NCBI GenBank assembly: GCA_963921825.1
Contig: OY997588.1
Coordinates: 130,789,203-130,853,202, forward strand
Direction of reading: 5' to 3'
From: Erodium maritimum
Lineage: Eukaryota > Streptophyta > Magnoliopsida > Geraniales > Geraniaceae
DNA: 64,000 nt
Each line of letters begins with the position of its first letter. Within the stretch, counting starts at the first letter, position 1. Below are positions 1 through 9,977 of the stretch, one piece after another. Position numbers and translations under genes: made by a program. The notes beneath the pieces are model-generated. The model had not been told where the DNA came from, searched no databases, and saw only the letters and a list, made by a program, of their open reading frames with translations.

Positions 1-1810
1 CAAACTGCTTTTGTCAAAGGAAGGCAGCTGGTAGACTCTGTTCTAATATCAAACGAAGTGATCCATCAGGCCAAGCTCAAGAAACAAAAGCTCATGTTAC
101 TGAAGTTAGATTTTGCTAAAGCCTTCGACAAGGTGAATTGGTATTACCTCATCTCTACTCTTTCCATAATGGGTTTTATTAAGGAGTGGTGCAACTGGAT
201 CAAAGTCTTCCTTAAAGCGAATGCCTCGGTTTTGATTAATGGGTCCCCATCTCCAGAATTCTCCTCATCTTGTGGGGTTAAACAGGGATGTTCCCTTTCT
301 CCGTTTCTATTCATCTTAGCTGCTGAAGGGCTTCATCTGTTATTGACCAAAGCAGAATCAGAGGGGCTGATTGAAGGGTACTCTTTCGGCGATTCCTCGT
401 CCTCCTTGTCACATCTCCAATTTGCGGACGACTCCCTTCTTTTTCTCCAAGCCGAGCCTTCCACTACAGCAAATGTGAGGATCATCCTTCAAGCCTTTCA
501 TCATGCTTCGAGTTTGAAGATTAATTTTTCTAAGGCAAAACTCATGCTTCTCAATGGTAATGTGGCGGAGGATCAAAATTTGGCTTTGAATTTAGGATGT
601 GATATTGGATCTTTACCTTGCACTTATCTCGGCTTCAATTCAGGGGCAAATCTCAGGCTCACCTCGACATGGAAACCTGTTGTAGAGAAGTTTCAAAGGG
701 CTCTAGCTAGATGGAATTCGAAGCACCTCTCTCAGGGTGGTAGACTCTCCTTAATTCAGTCTCATCTCTCAGCCCTCCCTGTTTTTTACATGTCACTGGA
801 TCGTGCCCCCAAATCTACAATCGTAGACCTGGAACGAATCATGCGATCATTCCTCTGGGGTGCTAAGTTGGGTAAGATGCCCTTTTGCAAGGTTCCTTGG
901 GAAATTGTCACTCAGCTCAAATCCTCGGGGGGCTTGGGTATCAAAAGACTTGAGGAGTTTAATATCAGCCTCATTTGCAAGTGGCTTTGTGGTTTGCGGT
1001 TGAGTTAGACTCTCTATGGAAGACTTTGGTTTGTGATCTCAATGGATGGCCTGCAGACTCTTGGGACCTCACTCAACTTCAAGTGTCACGGCCTTCGCCC
1101 ATTTTGGCCCAAATTTTGAACCTATTTCAAGGAGACAGGGTCTCTTCCCTTTTTGGTCCCTCAGGTCTCAAATGGACTTTGGGCTCAGGTCATCGCATCA
1201 AGTACTAGTAGGATTGTTGGTGCTCTCTCGAGCCTTTGTCCTCTCTTTTTCTCAGGCTCTTCGAACGTGCATCAAACAAAGAGGCTCTTGTTGCTGACCT
1301 TTGGGTCTCCCCTCTTAGAAGCGTGCCTAGAGGTAGATCTCGGAGTCTCATCTCCGGCCTGCTCCTTCATGTCAATCTGCTAAGACTGCTACTTAGCCAT
1401 TTGCAGGGGCTCTTTCTCCCCCAAGTCGGTCTGGGCTCCGATTATGGAAAGCCAAATTGCCTCCCAAAGTTTCCCTCCTTGGTTGGCTGGTCGCATTAGA
1501 TGTGGTTCCTTCAAAGTCGTTTCCTGAAGAGCGTGGGGTTTCTATCTCTCTAGCAGGCTCGATGTGCCACTTTTTCCCTTATATCTTCGAAGATAGCTTC
1601 CACATCTTCAGGAGCAGTCCGAGAGCCTCTGAGATTTGGCCTCTTATTGAGCATGTTTCGTCTATATTTGCAAAATCCAAGAACTTAAGTTTCTCGCTCC
1701 TGCTGACCGAGAATCCCTCGATCAAGCCCTCGTCTTTCCTGCTTTGGTCGAAGAACCCTCTTACTTTCTTTAAGGACATCTCTACTCATGTAATCTCTTC
1801 TGCCCCTTAA
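1..1810 (+). pseudogene. LINE ORF2 fragment: reverse transcriptase, frameshifted C-terminus
   Basis: The frame is open from base 1 to a stop at 1006-1008. The reverse-transcriptase motifs are clear: motif A DFAKAFDKVNW (about 110-140), motif B CGVKQGCSLSPFLF (about 270-310) and the catalytic LQFADDSLLF (about 417-445). The region after the polymerase core reads GGRLSLIQSHLSALP, as in plant LINEs. Near 985 a one-base shift moves the homology (for example KTLVCDLNGW) into another frame, and from about 1200 to 1810 the C-terminal region (LPPKVSLLGWL, FPYIFEDSFHIF; zf-RVT-like) is scattered over frames with stops. The fragment is inactive. In life ORF2 would nick the target DNA and reverse transcribe the LINE RNA. 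Confidence 0.85.
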
Positions 1811-1860
1811 AGGGTGGCATTCCACATTAATAAAATTCGTATTTTTCGTTGATAAAAAAA
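1..1860 (+). mobile_element. LINE (L1-type) 3' portion, cut by the window start
   Basis: This is a non-LTR retrotransposon whose 5' part lies outside the window. It holds the second half of ORF2 (reverse transcriptase, then the C-terminal zinc-knuckle region) and a 3' end of the form AATAAAATTCGTATTTTTCG followed by TTGATAAAAAAAA, near 1830-1858. A very similar tail occurs at about 31770-31797, so the two belong to related LINEs. No target-site duplication can be tested because the 5' end is missing. Confidence 0.85.
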
Positions 1861-2464
1861 ATCGAAAGCATCTCCTCCTTGTACTAGCACGGGAAAATAT
1901 AGTGGTGTAATCAAGTGTCAGCCACCCACTAGGTTAGATCTTGTTCCTTGGTCCTTTTTTATGATGCATTGGTCGGAGAACCCTTCAACTCTTCTTTCAG
2001 CCTCAATCAATCGAACACGTTTGTTCTTGTTCAAGTTATTATCCAAATTTCTACGACTGACAACCTTGCTCCTCTCTATGTTTTCCCTGTTACTCCCAGA
2101 GATAACCGGTTCCCAATCTTTCTACCCATTGATAAACCATGTTGTTCCATTCGGAGACCAGCCATATATAATTGTAGAAATAGAAGGACTCCTTATAGAT
2201 ATGCTGCTGAGTTGAAACAGATGAAGAACTGATGAAGAACTTCTTGACGCAGAGATCCTTCTCCACTGATATGTTAAGTACAAATGAATGAGGAAGTTGA
2301 CAAGAGACTAATTTAAATCCTTGTATGTTATATTTAAGTGAATAAGTGTTTTTTACATTTGAAATAATTAAAATATGATGTAAGTGTTTCTCAATATTTG
2401 TAATCTCATTTGCTGAAAAGAATGTGTATGGTGTATATTTACTGATTCGTTAAAACTTGGTTTG
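1861..2464. other. Intergenic stretch, nothing recognised
   Basis: This is AT-rich DNA between the LINE tail and the Harbinger-like region. A 94-codon open frame at about 1948-2232 has no ATG that looks natural and no recognisable domain. I see no repeat ends or RNA gene. Confidence 0.4.
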
Positions 2465-2894
2465 AATTTAACAGCATTTACTGTGACGAATTGTGTCGCG
2501 ACTTACGATTCGTGAACCTTTATTTTGTGGTTTGCAAGTCGCACGTTGTGGCGTGGATGATTCGCGAACCGCGAACCACAAAATCACAGTTCGTGATTCG
2601 TGGCGCAAACCACGACTTACAATTGTGAGTTGTTGATTCGCAATTCACTGTTCGTTGGCCGTCAATTACAACCCGCCTCGTGGCAAGCTGAAGCAAAAAA
2701 ATTCGGATTATTTCCCCAAACGGTCCTTAACAGCTATTTTAAAAAAAATCAACTTAAATACAAAAAAAAATCCCACCTATAAATACCCCTCACCTCATTC
2801 ATCGAATCACCAATATTTATCTCAAAATTCTCTCTACTTTTCCTCTTAAATTTTCCACACTTATTTGAATCAAAAATATCTGACGACGAAGCTC

Positions 2895-2909
2895 AAACAA
2901 GGTAGGAGT
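2895..2909 (+). repeat. Left copy of the target-site duplication of the inserted LINE
   Basis: The sequence AAACAAGGTAGGAGT occurs here and again at 9949-9963, immediately after the A-run that ends the LINE. The core ACAAGGTAGGAGT (13 bp) is certain; the first two As of the right copy merge with the poly(A) tail. This is the classical signature of target-primed reverse transcription. Confidence 0.92.
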
Positions 2910-3127
2910 AATTGAAAGTTTTGCTTTTTCTCTCAAAAAGCTACAGTAATCGTTACTGTTTGGTTTGAAGATCTTCATCGGACCACCATCGTTTCGTCAT
3001 CGCTGCTTCTGATCATCACATTCCTTCCACCCTTGTCCAGTTTCTTCTCTTCTTCTGTTTATCCTTGGATCCATCTGGGAGCTTCTCTAGCGCTACAGAT
3101 TACTCCAAAGTGTCTCCCTCCTTTGCC

Positions 3128-5544
3128 ATGGTTTCTTCTGAAAGGGCTGCAATGAACTGGAATGCAGCACTAGTTTCCAAATCCAACACTAATCCGACGG
3201 AATTTGCAGACGACCAACCTCCTAGGACTCAACCCATACTCAAGGAAGGAATCCAACCAATTGAGATCACTCCAACATCTTCCGAGGATAGGCGGTATAT
3301 CAGAGCACACTTTCAATGTACCAACATGTTTGACAGTGAGAAATTGTTTTTTCAAACCAGGGCAGATGGTTCAATCCGACAACTCAAATCTTCGACAAAA
3401 AAGGTCCAGGACATAGCCCAACAAGAAGAGAGAACAAAGGAAAATGAGAACAGACTAAGATCAGCTATAATATCCAACACACAAGTGCTGGCTGAGAGGA
3501 ATGCTTCGTCTTCTAGTATGGGATACCCTCCTTCGGGCTTTGAAAAGGTGCAGATTGGACAAAAGTTACCTCTTGCTAGTGGGGGAGAAGATCGCGTCAA
3601 GAGGATGCTTGGTGATTTTAAAGCATTTGTCTATAATTTACCCTGCAACTACTCACCTGCTGATTTGGAAGAACTTTTTGGGAATGTGGGTGAGGTTAGT
3701 AAAATAGAGCCCCTAAGAGACCTAATGGGAAAGGAATATGGTTTGCTTTTATCTCTTTCCACAACTTGGAAGCATTGGAGAAGATTATCTGGGAGTTCAA
3801 TGGTTTCATCTATGCTGGTCATAAATTATATGTTGCAAAAGCTTGGAACAGAGAAAAGGAGAGGAATTCTAGGCAAGTTTGGAGACAGAAAACAGTCGAC
3901 TCTGGTGAATCTTTACCAAGGGGATCTATTGTATAGAAGCATAGGAGGCTGGTTTTGTCCTCCCACTTGGTGGTCATCAATAGAAACTTGAGTACTGAAG
4001 CTGTAATGAGGGAATTGGTGGCTGATGGTGTGTATGAACTAGATCTCATTCAACTTGGCCATAGAGTGGGCTTATTAAATTGTGAACAAAAGGATTTTGA
4101 GAAACAAATCATGTTGGAAAAGGATGCTTGGATCGGGCAGTGGCTAAAAATCATCCCCAAAGGTAATGAGTGGGCTTTGAAGGCGGGGAGTTTTCAGTGG
4201 GTAGCTATTAAGGGTTTGCCAGTACAAGGTTGGTGTGAGGAGACCTTTGAAGCTTGCATTTCATCTCTTGGTCATTACATTTATTGTCATCCTAGTTCTT
4301 TGAGTGGCAAGAGTTTTGAGGAAGCTTTTGTATTAATTCACACCAGGGAGTTGGGGCTAATTGATAAAGAGGTCATGATAAATCTTGGTGATGAGATCAT
4401 CAAAACTAAGGTGCATTCAATAGAAAATCATCAGCTGCTAGTTGTAATGAATGAGGAACAGATTAGCAGCTCAGAGGAAAGGGATAGATCCAAAAATACT
4501 GATGAGGTCTCTAGTGAATTTTCGTTATCTGAAGAAGGGTCTTTGGAAAGGAGGGACAGCCCATTTATTGAGACAGTACCAACTAATGTTCCTGAGAAGT
4601 TAGGCACTCAACCTGAAATTTTTGAAGCTACTCAGGCATTGATTGAGCCGGTATTGGAAATTAATGGGGGTATTGAAACAATTCTGGAGAAGGTCAGTCA
4701 TCAGATAATGAATGAAGAAGAGGTTGGTGTAAGAGGAGAATGTTTGTCTGCATCTACCATTAATTTGGATGGTACATATTTGGAGACTCAAGAAGTTCTT
4801 TTGGTTGGTGAAGAAGGTCAAACTCTCTTGGAGGTTGAAGAAGGCCTAACTAATCTGGTTATACCTGACAGCTTTGACAAGAGTGATCTGGAAGCTACTG
4901 CTCCAATTAACTTATCACAATCCTTGGCCTTGGTAACTCCCTCCCTGCAACACATTAATGAAGAGGTGATGGGAAGATCAATTGGGGATTTAGGGTGTGT
5001 GTCTATAGTTTTAAAGGAAGTAGAGGGTACATCTATTATTAATGAGTCTTCTGCAACTCCCTTTACAGCCTTTTCTCAACCACTAATCCCTTCTTCAATT
5101 TCGGTTTTGGAGGGAACTCAATTAGCTACAGTCATGGGCTCAAATTTTGAAAGCCCACCTATCAATATCAGAAGAAAGAAGGGGAAGAATAAGGCACAAA
5201 AGTCACAAACGACTTATCTCTATGCGACCAGATCAAAGACGAGACAATTCAAAACCATTAAGAACTTTTCACCTGTGATCCTTCCTTCCTCTCCTCAGCA
5301 ATCTCCTTGTGTCTTTAGGACGGATGGGCTTGGAACATGGGACTATTGCAAAGCTATAGGTTTGAAAGCTTTTGCATTGGATGCTGATGTTGCTGAACAA
5401 TTCCAGAATTTGAATGAGGAGCTAGAACAAAGGGTTGATCTGGAAGCTGGTTCAGAAGATGGTTTCGAAGACTTGGAGATTGAAATTTGGGAAGGGTTGG
5501 AGAACCTGAGCTCCAACAACATCCTAAAGAATTGCACTCCATGA
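3128..5544 (+). pseudogene. LINE ORF1: RRM plus DUF4283-like RNA-binding protein, broken
   Basis: The start is taken at the ATG at 3128 (MVSSERAAMNW); upstream frame is open but lacks an ATG. An RRM-like fold begins at AFVYNLPCNYSPADLEELF (about 3625-3690). Near 3742 one T appears to be missing, so the RRM continues in another frame (LEALEKIIWEFNGF). That frame has a TAG at 3934-3936 and is then open from 3937 to the TGA at 5542-5544. The later part contains a DUF4283-like stretch (FQWVAIKGLPVQGW, about 4192-4235), a long acidic Ser/Glu-rich linker, and a basic patch INIRRKKGKNKAQKS (about 5160). Plant LINE ORF1 products of this type bind the element RNA. The stop overlaps the ORF2 start in an ATGA. 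Confidence 0.8.
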
Positions 5545-8500
5545 GAATTCTCTCATGGAATGTGTGGGGTGCTTCTTCTTCTCAGAAGCACAGGATGATC
5601 AGAAACGTGCAACACAAGCAATCATGCAACTTCCTTATGCTTTAAGAAACTAAACTCTCTTCTCCCACAATTGCTTTTATTAAGGACTGTGGTTTATCTG
5701 CTTCTTGGGGCTTCGATTTTATTCCTTCTTCTAGGGCGTCTGGGGGTATTATTTCAGCTTGGAACTCTGACATTTTCGATCACTCTTATTGCATCAAAGA
5801 TCCCTCTGCTCTTTATTGGTTTGGTATTTATAAACCCTTACAGCTAGAAATTTGTATCCTCAATGTTTATGCTCCATGTGGAGGTAGAGAAAGGAGGGGG
5901 TTGTGGGATGAGATCAGATTTAGACATGGAAGTATACACGTTCCAGTCATTTGGGGTGGTGATTTTAATGATACTCTTTATGCTTCTGACAGAACTTCTT
6001 CAAGAATTAATTCAGCACAGGTCAATCTATTCAAGCAACTAATTGATGATCTAGAGTTACTTGATTTTCCCCTGGTGGGAGGGTCTTATACTTGGTTTGG
6101 ACATGGTAATCGAGCTTCCAGAATTGATAGACTGTTGGTTAATCCCTCTCTTCTTCTCAATTTCCCTCTTTGGTCTATGTAATGCCTGCCTAGATCGATC
6201 TCGGATCATAAACCACTTTTCCTATCCTCTCCTTTGGTTAACTGGGGTCCTAAACCTTTCAAGTTTTATAACTCTTGGTTGGATCACAAATCCTTTTGGC
6301 CTGATGTCAAAATGTGTTGGAACAATATTATGGTCTCTGGTGATCCTCAGTTCAAGCTATGGTACAAGCTAAAGACTCTAAAGGCTTTTTTAAAGAATTG
6401 GAGAGTGAGCACATTTGGAAACCTAGAGTTGGAAATTGTTGAACTCACAAACTCAATAAATTCAGTTGATATCTTAATGGAAACCATGCCTCTATCTGAT
6501 CTTGAAAGCAGTCATAGGGCTCTCTCTTCTGCACTGTTGATTAGGAAACTGAAGTCACAGTCCAAAGTTTGGAGACAAAGTTCCAAATTACACTAGATCT
6601 TATAAGGGGATAAGTGTTCTAGGTACTTTCATATCATTGCTAACTTGAAGTTCAACATAAATAAGTTGTGTGGTATCATGGTGGGGGATACTTTGGAGGA
6701 GGATCATGTGAGGATCAAATACTTGGCAGCTGAACACTTCTCCAGTAGATTCAAGAAAGGGAGAACAACCCCTTTGGACCTATCTATATTGTCCTTCCAA
6801 AAGCTCTCTCAGGCTCAGGCAGCATCCTTGGAAAGTCCATTCTCTGAGTGTGAAATTCTGGCAGCCATAAAGGACTGTAATGGTTATAAATCCCCTGGCC
6901 CTGATGGGTATACCTTGGCATTCTTTCAGAAGGGTTGGGAATTTCTTAAAGAAGACATTGTGGATTTCTGTAATCATTTTTATCAGGTTGGCTCTTTGGG
7001 AAAAGGAGTCAACTCTTCTTTCATCACACTGATTCCCAAAGTTATTTCTCCTCTTGATTTTGGGGACTACAGGCCAATAAGTCTTGTGGGTGCACCTTAC
7101 AAAATTATCTCCAAATTACTAGCTCCCAGATTAAAGAAAGTGATGGGAGCCTTGATCAGTGATGTTCAGTCAGGCTTTGTGGCTGGGAGACAGATCTTGG
7201 ATGGGGTTTTGGTGGCTTCTGAGGTCATAGACACAGTCAAAAAATCAAAGGAAGAGGTTCTCTTATTTAGGGTGGATTTTGAGCAGGCTTATGACCATGT
7301 GGATTGGGGTTTCTTACTCAAACTACTCAACACTTTGGGCTTTGGTCAGAAATGGATCAACTGGATGAGTGCGTGTATTAGAGCTTGGGTTTCTGTACTG
7401 ATAAATGGTTCTCCCACATCAGACTTTCAAATGGAGAGAGGCTTGAGACAGGGCTACTCTCTCTCCCCATTACTCTTTACTCTTGTAGCTGAAACTCTGC
7501 ATCAATTGATGATAAAGGGGACTGCTCTAGCTATGTTCAAGGGCATTTCATTTGGGGAAGATGGCCCCATCATCTCCCATCTGCAATTTGCAGATGATAA
7601 ATTGACATGTATTAAGGCTAATCCTCCAAGCCTCATTAACCTGAAACATACTCTTCTGATTCTACAAAGTGTAACAGGTCTTAAGATTAACTTCCACAAG
7701 TCTAGAGCAGTGTTGTTGAATCTTTGTCAGATGAATGTCTCAATGGTAGTTAATATTCTGGGGGCTGAGATCACAACCCTCCCTCTTGATTATCTGGGGT
7801 TCCAATTAGGTGCCAACCCTAGAAGATATAAAACCTGGGAGCCCATCATCAACAAATTCAAGAACAAACTCAGTCTTTGGCAGGAAAAATTCTTATCCTT
7901 TGGGGGAAGGATCACACTGATCAAGTCATCTTTGAGCTCTCTCCCACTTTATCACATGTCATTATTCAAAGCTCCTAAAGGTATTATAAAAGAGATGGAA
8001 AGATGGAAAAGTTGATTCTTGTAGAATGGATCTGTGGCAAGAAGAGTTCTTCACAACGTTAGATGGGACCTTATTTGCAAAACAAAGGATGAGGGTGGAT
8101 TGGGGATCAAGAGGTTGGCAATTCTAAATGATGCTTTACTTGATAAATGGTGGAGGAGGTTTGCCACTGAGACTGATACTCTTTGGAAAAAAGTTCTTTG
8201 TGCCAAATACAAATGGGATATTAGAGACTGGGATTTGTCTGCAACATTCATCAACAAAGGAGTGAGTTTTTTGGATCATTTCTCATCACTCATGTCTGAT
8301 CCTACATTCTGCAATGCTTTTGGCACCACTGGTTTGGGGTGGTCTATTGGAAATGGGGAAAAGATTAAATTTTGGGAGGATCTATGGATATCTAACACTC
8401 CTTTAAAGATTCAATACAAGAGGCTATTCTATCTCAGTACAGAAAAAAGTAGGAGAGCTTGTGAACTTTGGAGGCATGGAGATTGGAACTTTCATTTCAA

Positions 8501-9233
8501 GAGGAGACTTTGGTCATGGGAGCTGGATATGTTCTCACAATTGGGGAGGGACTTGTCATCTTACAATTTGGTTGCAGACAAAGTGGACACCATCCATTGG
8601 ATTGTTGAGGATCAGGGTTTCAAAGTTCAGTCAATGTATACCTATTTGTCATCTAATAACAGTTCATGCAGTTGGAGTTCTTTCTTATGGCTACACTGCA
8701 TCCCTCCAAAGATGGCTGCCTTTACTTGGCTTGCCTGTGTAGGAGCAGTCCCCACTAAATGTTTTTTGGATTCAAGAGGTGTTAAAATCCCAATTTCAGA
8801 TTCTTGGTGCTGATTTTGTGGTTTACACTTTGAAGATTTAAACCATCTTTTTATTTATTGCAAAAGATCTTGGTCAGTTTGGTGTAAGGTATTGGATTGG
8901 TGGGGGATATCCTGGTGAATCCCAGATAACTTTGTCAACCTCATTATCTCTTAAGATGAGCTTTGTTGCAGAAGCAAAATATGGAAATCACTTTTCTCGG
9001 TCACTTTGTGGGAAATATGGCTTGCTAGAAATGCAATGGTCTTCAATAATACCGTTCTTCCTGTTAAAGACATCCTCAGCAAAATCCAACATTCCTCCTT
9101 TGCTCTGGAATGGGCTCAATTCAAAAACAATCAAGCCTTCTCCTTCAGCACCTGGCAGTGCTCTCCACAACTCTGCCTCAGAATAAGAAGGCCAAAGGCT
9201 AATAGGAGCCTTGGATGTTTATTACAACACTGA
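5541..9233 (+). pseudogene. LINE ORF2: endonuclease, reverse transcriptase, zf-RVT; nine premature stops
   Basis: One reading frame runs from ATG 5541 to TGA 9231-9233. The apurinic-endonuclease-like domain shows LSWNVWG, ETK, LNVYAPCGG, WGGDFND, SRIDRLL and SDHKP (5541-6215). The reverse transcriptase follows: NGYKSPGPDGY, YRPISLVG, motif A VDFEQAYDHVDW, motif B GLRQGYSLSPLLF and catalytic LQFADD (about 6870-7610). The C-terminus has the zinc-knuckle pattern CGLHFEDLNHLFIYC (about 8817-8860) and EIWLARNAMVFNN (about 9010). In-frame stops lie at 5643, 6180, 6594, 6603, 8013, 8022, 8811, 8916 and 8952. With no frameshift in 3.7 kb, decay has been by point changes only. Confidence 0.9.
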
Positions 9234-9950
9234 ATCTTGATCTTGGGGGACTGGGGAGGGTTTGGGTTGGGATGGGAAGTGTGTGAGGTTGGGGTTGGTA
9301 AGGACTTTATTGCTGAATTTCTCTTGTTGTTTGGTATGTGGTTTCTTCTTTTTCCCTCTATTTGTGGAGAGTGGGTAGGTTTTTCTTGTATAGGCTTGAG
9401 AGTTTCTTCAGCTGTATTTTGTTCCTCCTGCTTGGCTTTTTTTTCTTGCTGCAGGTCATAGTTGGGACTGGTTGGCTTCTATCTGATCACTTTGGGACTG
9501 CATTCAACTGATCTTTTTGCAGCCTCTTGATAACTGGTTTGATTCAGTTCAGAGGGTTTGGACTCATTTTCCACCCTCAGTTGCTGGACTAAAGTGCTAC
9601 TGACATGGTGGTTTGAAGCTCTAGAGAATTGGCAAGGTCTTGGGGGCTGTCATACTTAGTAACTGGTTTGGCTGGGCAGTCAGCTCTAGTTGGATATAAC
9701 TGTTTCAATGGTTGGTGGGTTGGGGGAGAACTTGGTTTTGTTTGGCACTTGTGGGTATTAGTTTTCATTGATAGGTGGTGTCTTGGAGGTGAAGTTATTG
9801 GGTTGCCTTGGGGGGCAAGTATATGTTTGGTTTGTAGGGCTTTCAATTGGAAGTGCCTTTATGTGTAATTTGAGGGTACATCATCCCCTTTCATTGGGTT
9901 TTCTTCCTAAAAACCCTTTGATTTTATCTAATGCTAGCTTTCCAAAAAAA
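9234..9950 (+). other. LINE 3' UTR and A-tail
   Basis: This is GT-rich, non-coding sequence downstream of ORF2, with repeated GGTTGGG and TTGGTGGG words. It closes with CTAATGCTAGCTTTCC and seven or more As before the right target duplication. Short open frames on both strands here are chance products of the G/T bias. Confidence 0.75.
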
Positions 9951-9963
9951 ACAAGGTAGGAGT
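9949..9963 (+). repeat. Right copy of the LINE target-site duplication
   Basis: AAACAAGGTAGGAGT follows the A-tail and matches the copy at 2895-2909 exactly. After it the Harbinger leader resumes (TTGAAGCCGAATTT) for only 14 bp before the solo LTR. Confidence 0.92.
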
Positions 9964-9977
9964 TTGAAGCCGAATTT

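Larger units (their letters stand above)
2910..9950 (+). mobile_element. Nearly full-length LINE (L1 clade, RRM-bearing ORF1), about 7.04 kb
   Basis: The element starts directly after the left target duplication, carries a 5' UTR to about 3127, ORF1 (about 3128-5544), ORF2 (5541-9233), a GT-rich 3' UTR (9234-9940) and a terminal A-run at 9944-9950, and is followed by the right duplication. The whole structure is present, so it was not 5'-truncated on insertion. ORF1 has one frameshift and one stop; ORF2 has nine in-frame stops but no frameshift, so the copy is dead. It lies within the Harbinger leader, in the same orientation as the Harbinger transposase. Confidence 0.92.

Noticed and set aside
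1948-2232. A 94-codon frame after the first LINE
   Set aside because: No ATG start that fits, overlapping frame of equal length, and no family similarity.
9589-9959. Open frames in the GT-rich stretch downstream of LINE ORF2
   Set aside because: They reflect the base bias of the LINE 3' UTR and have no domain.
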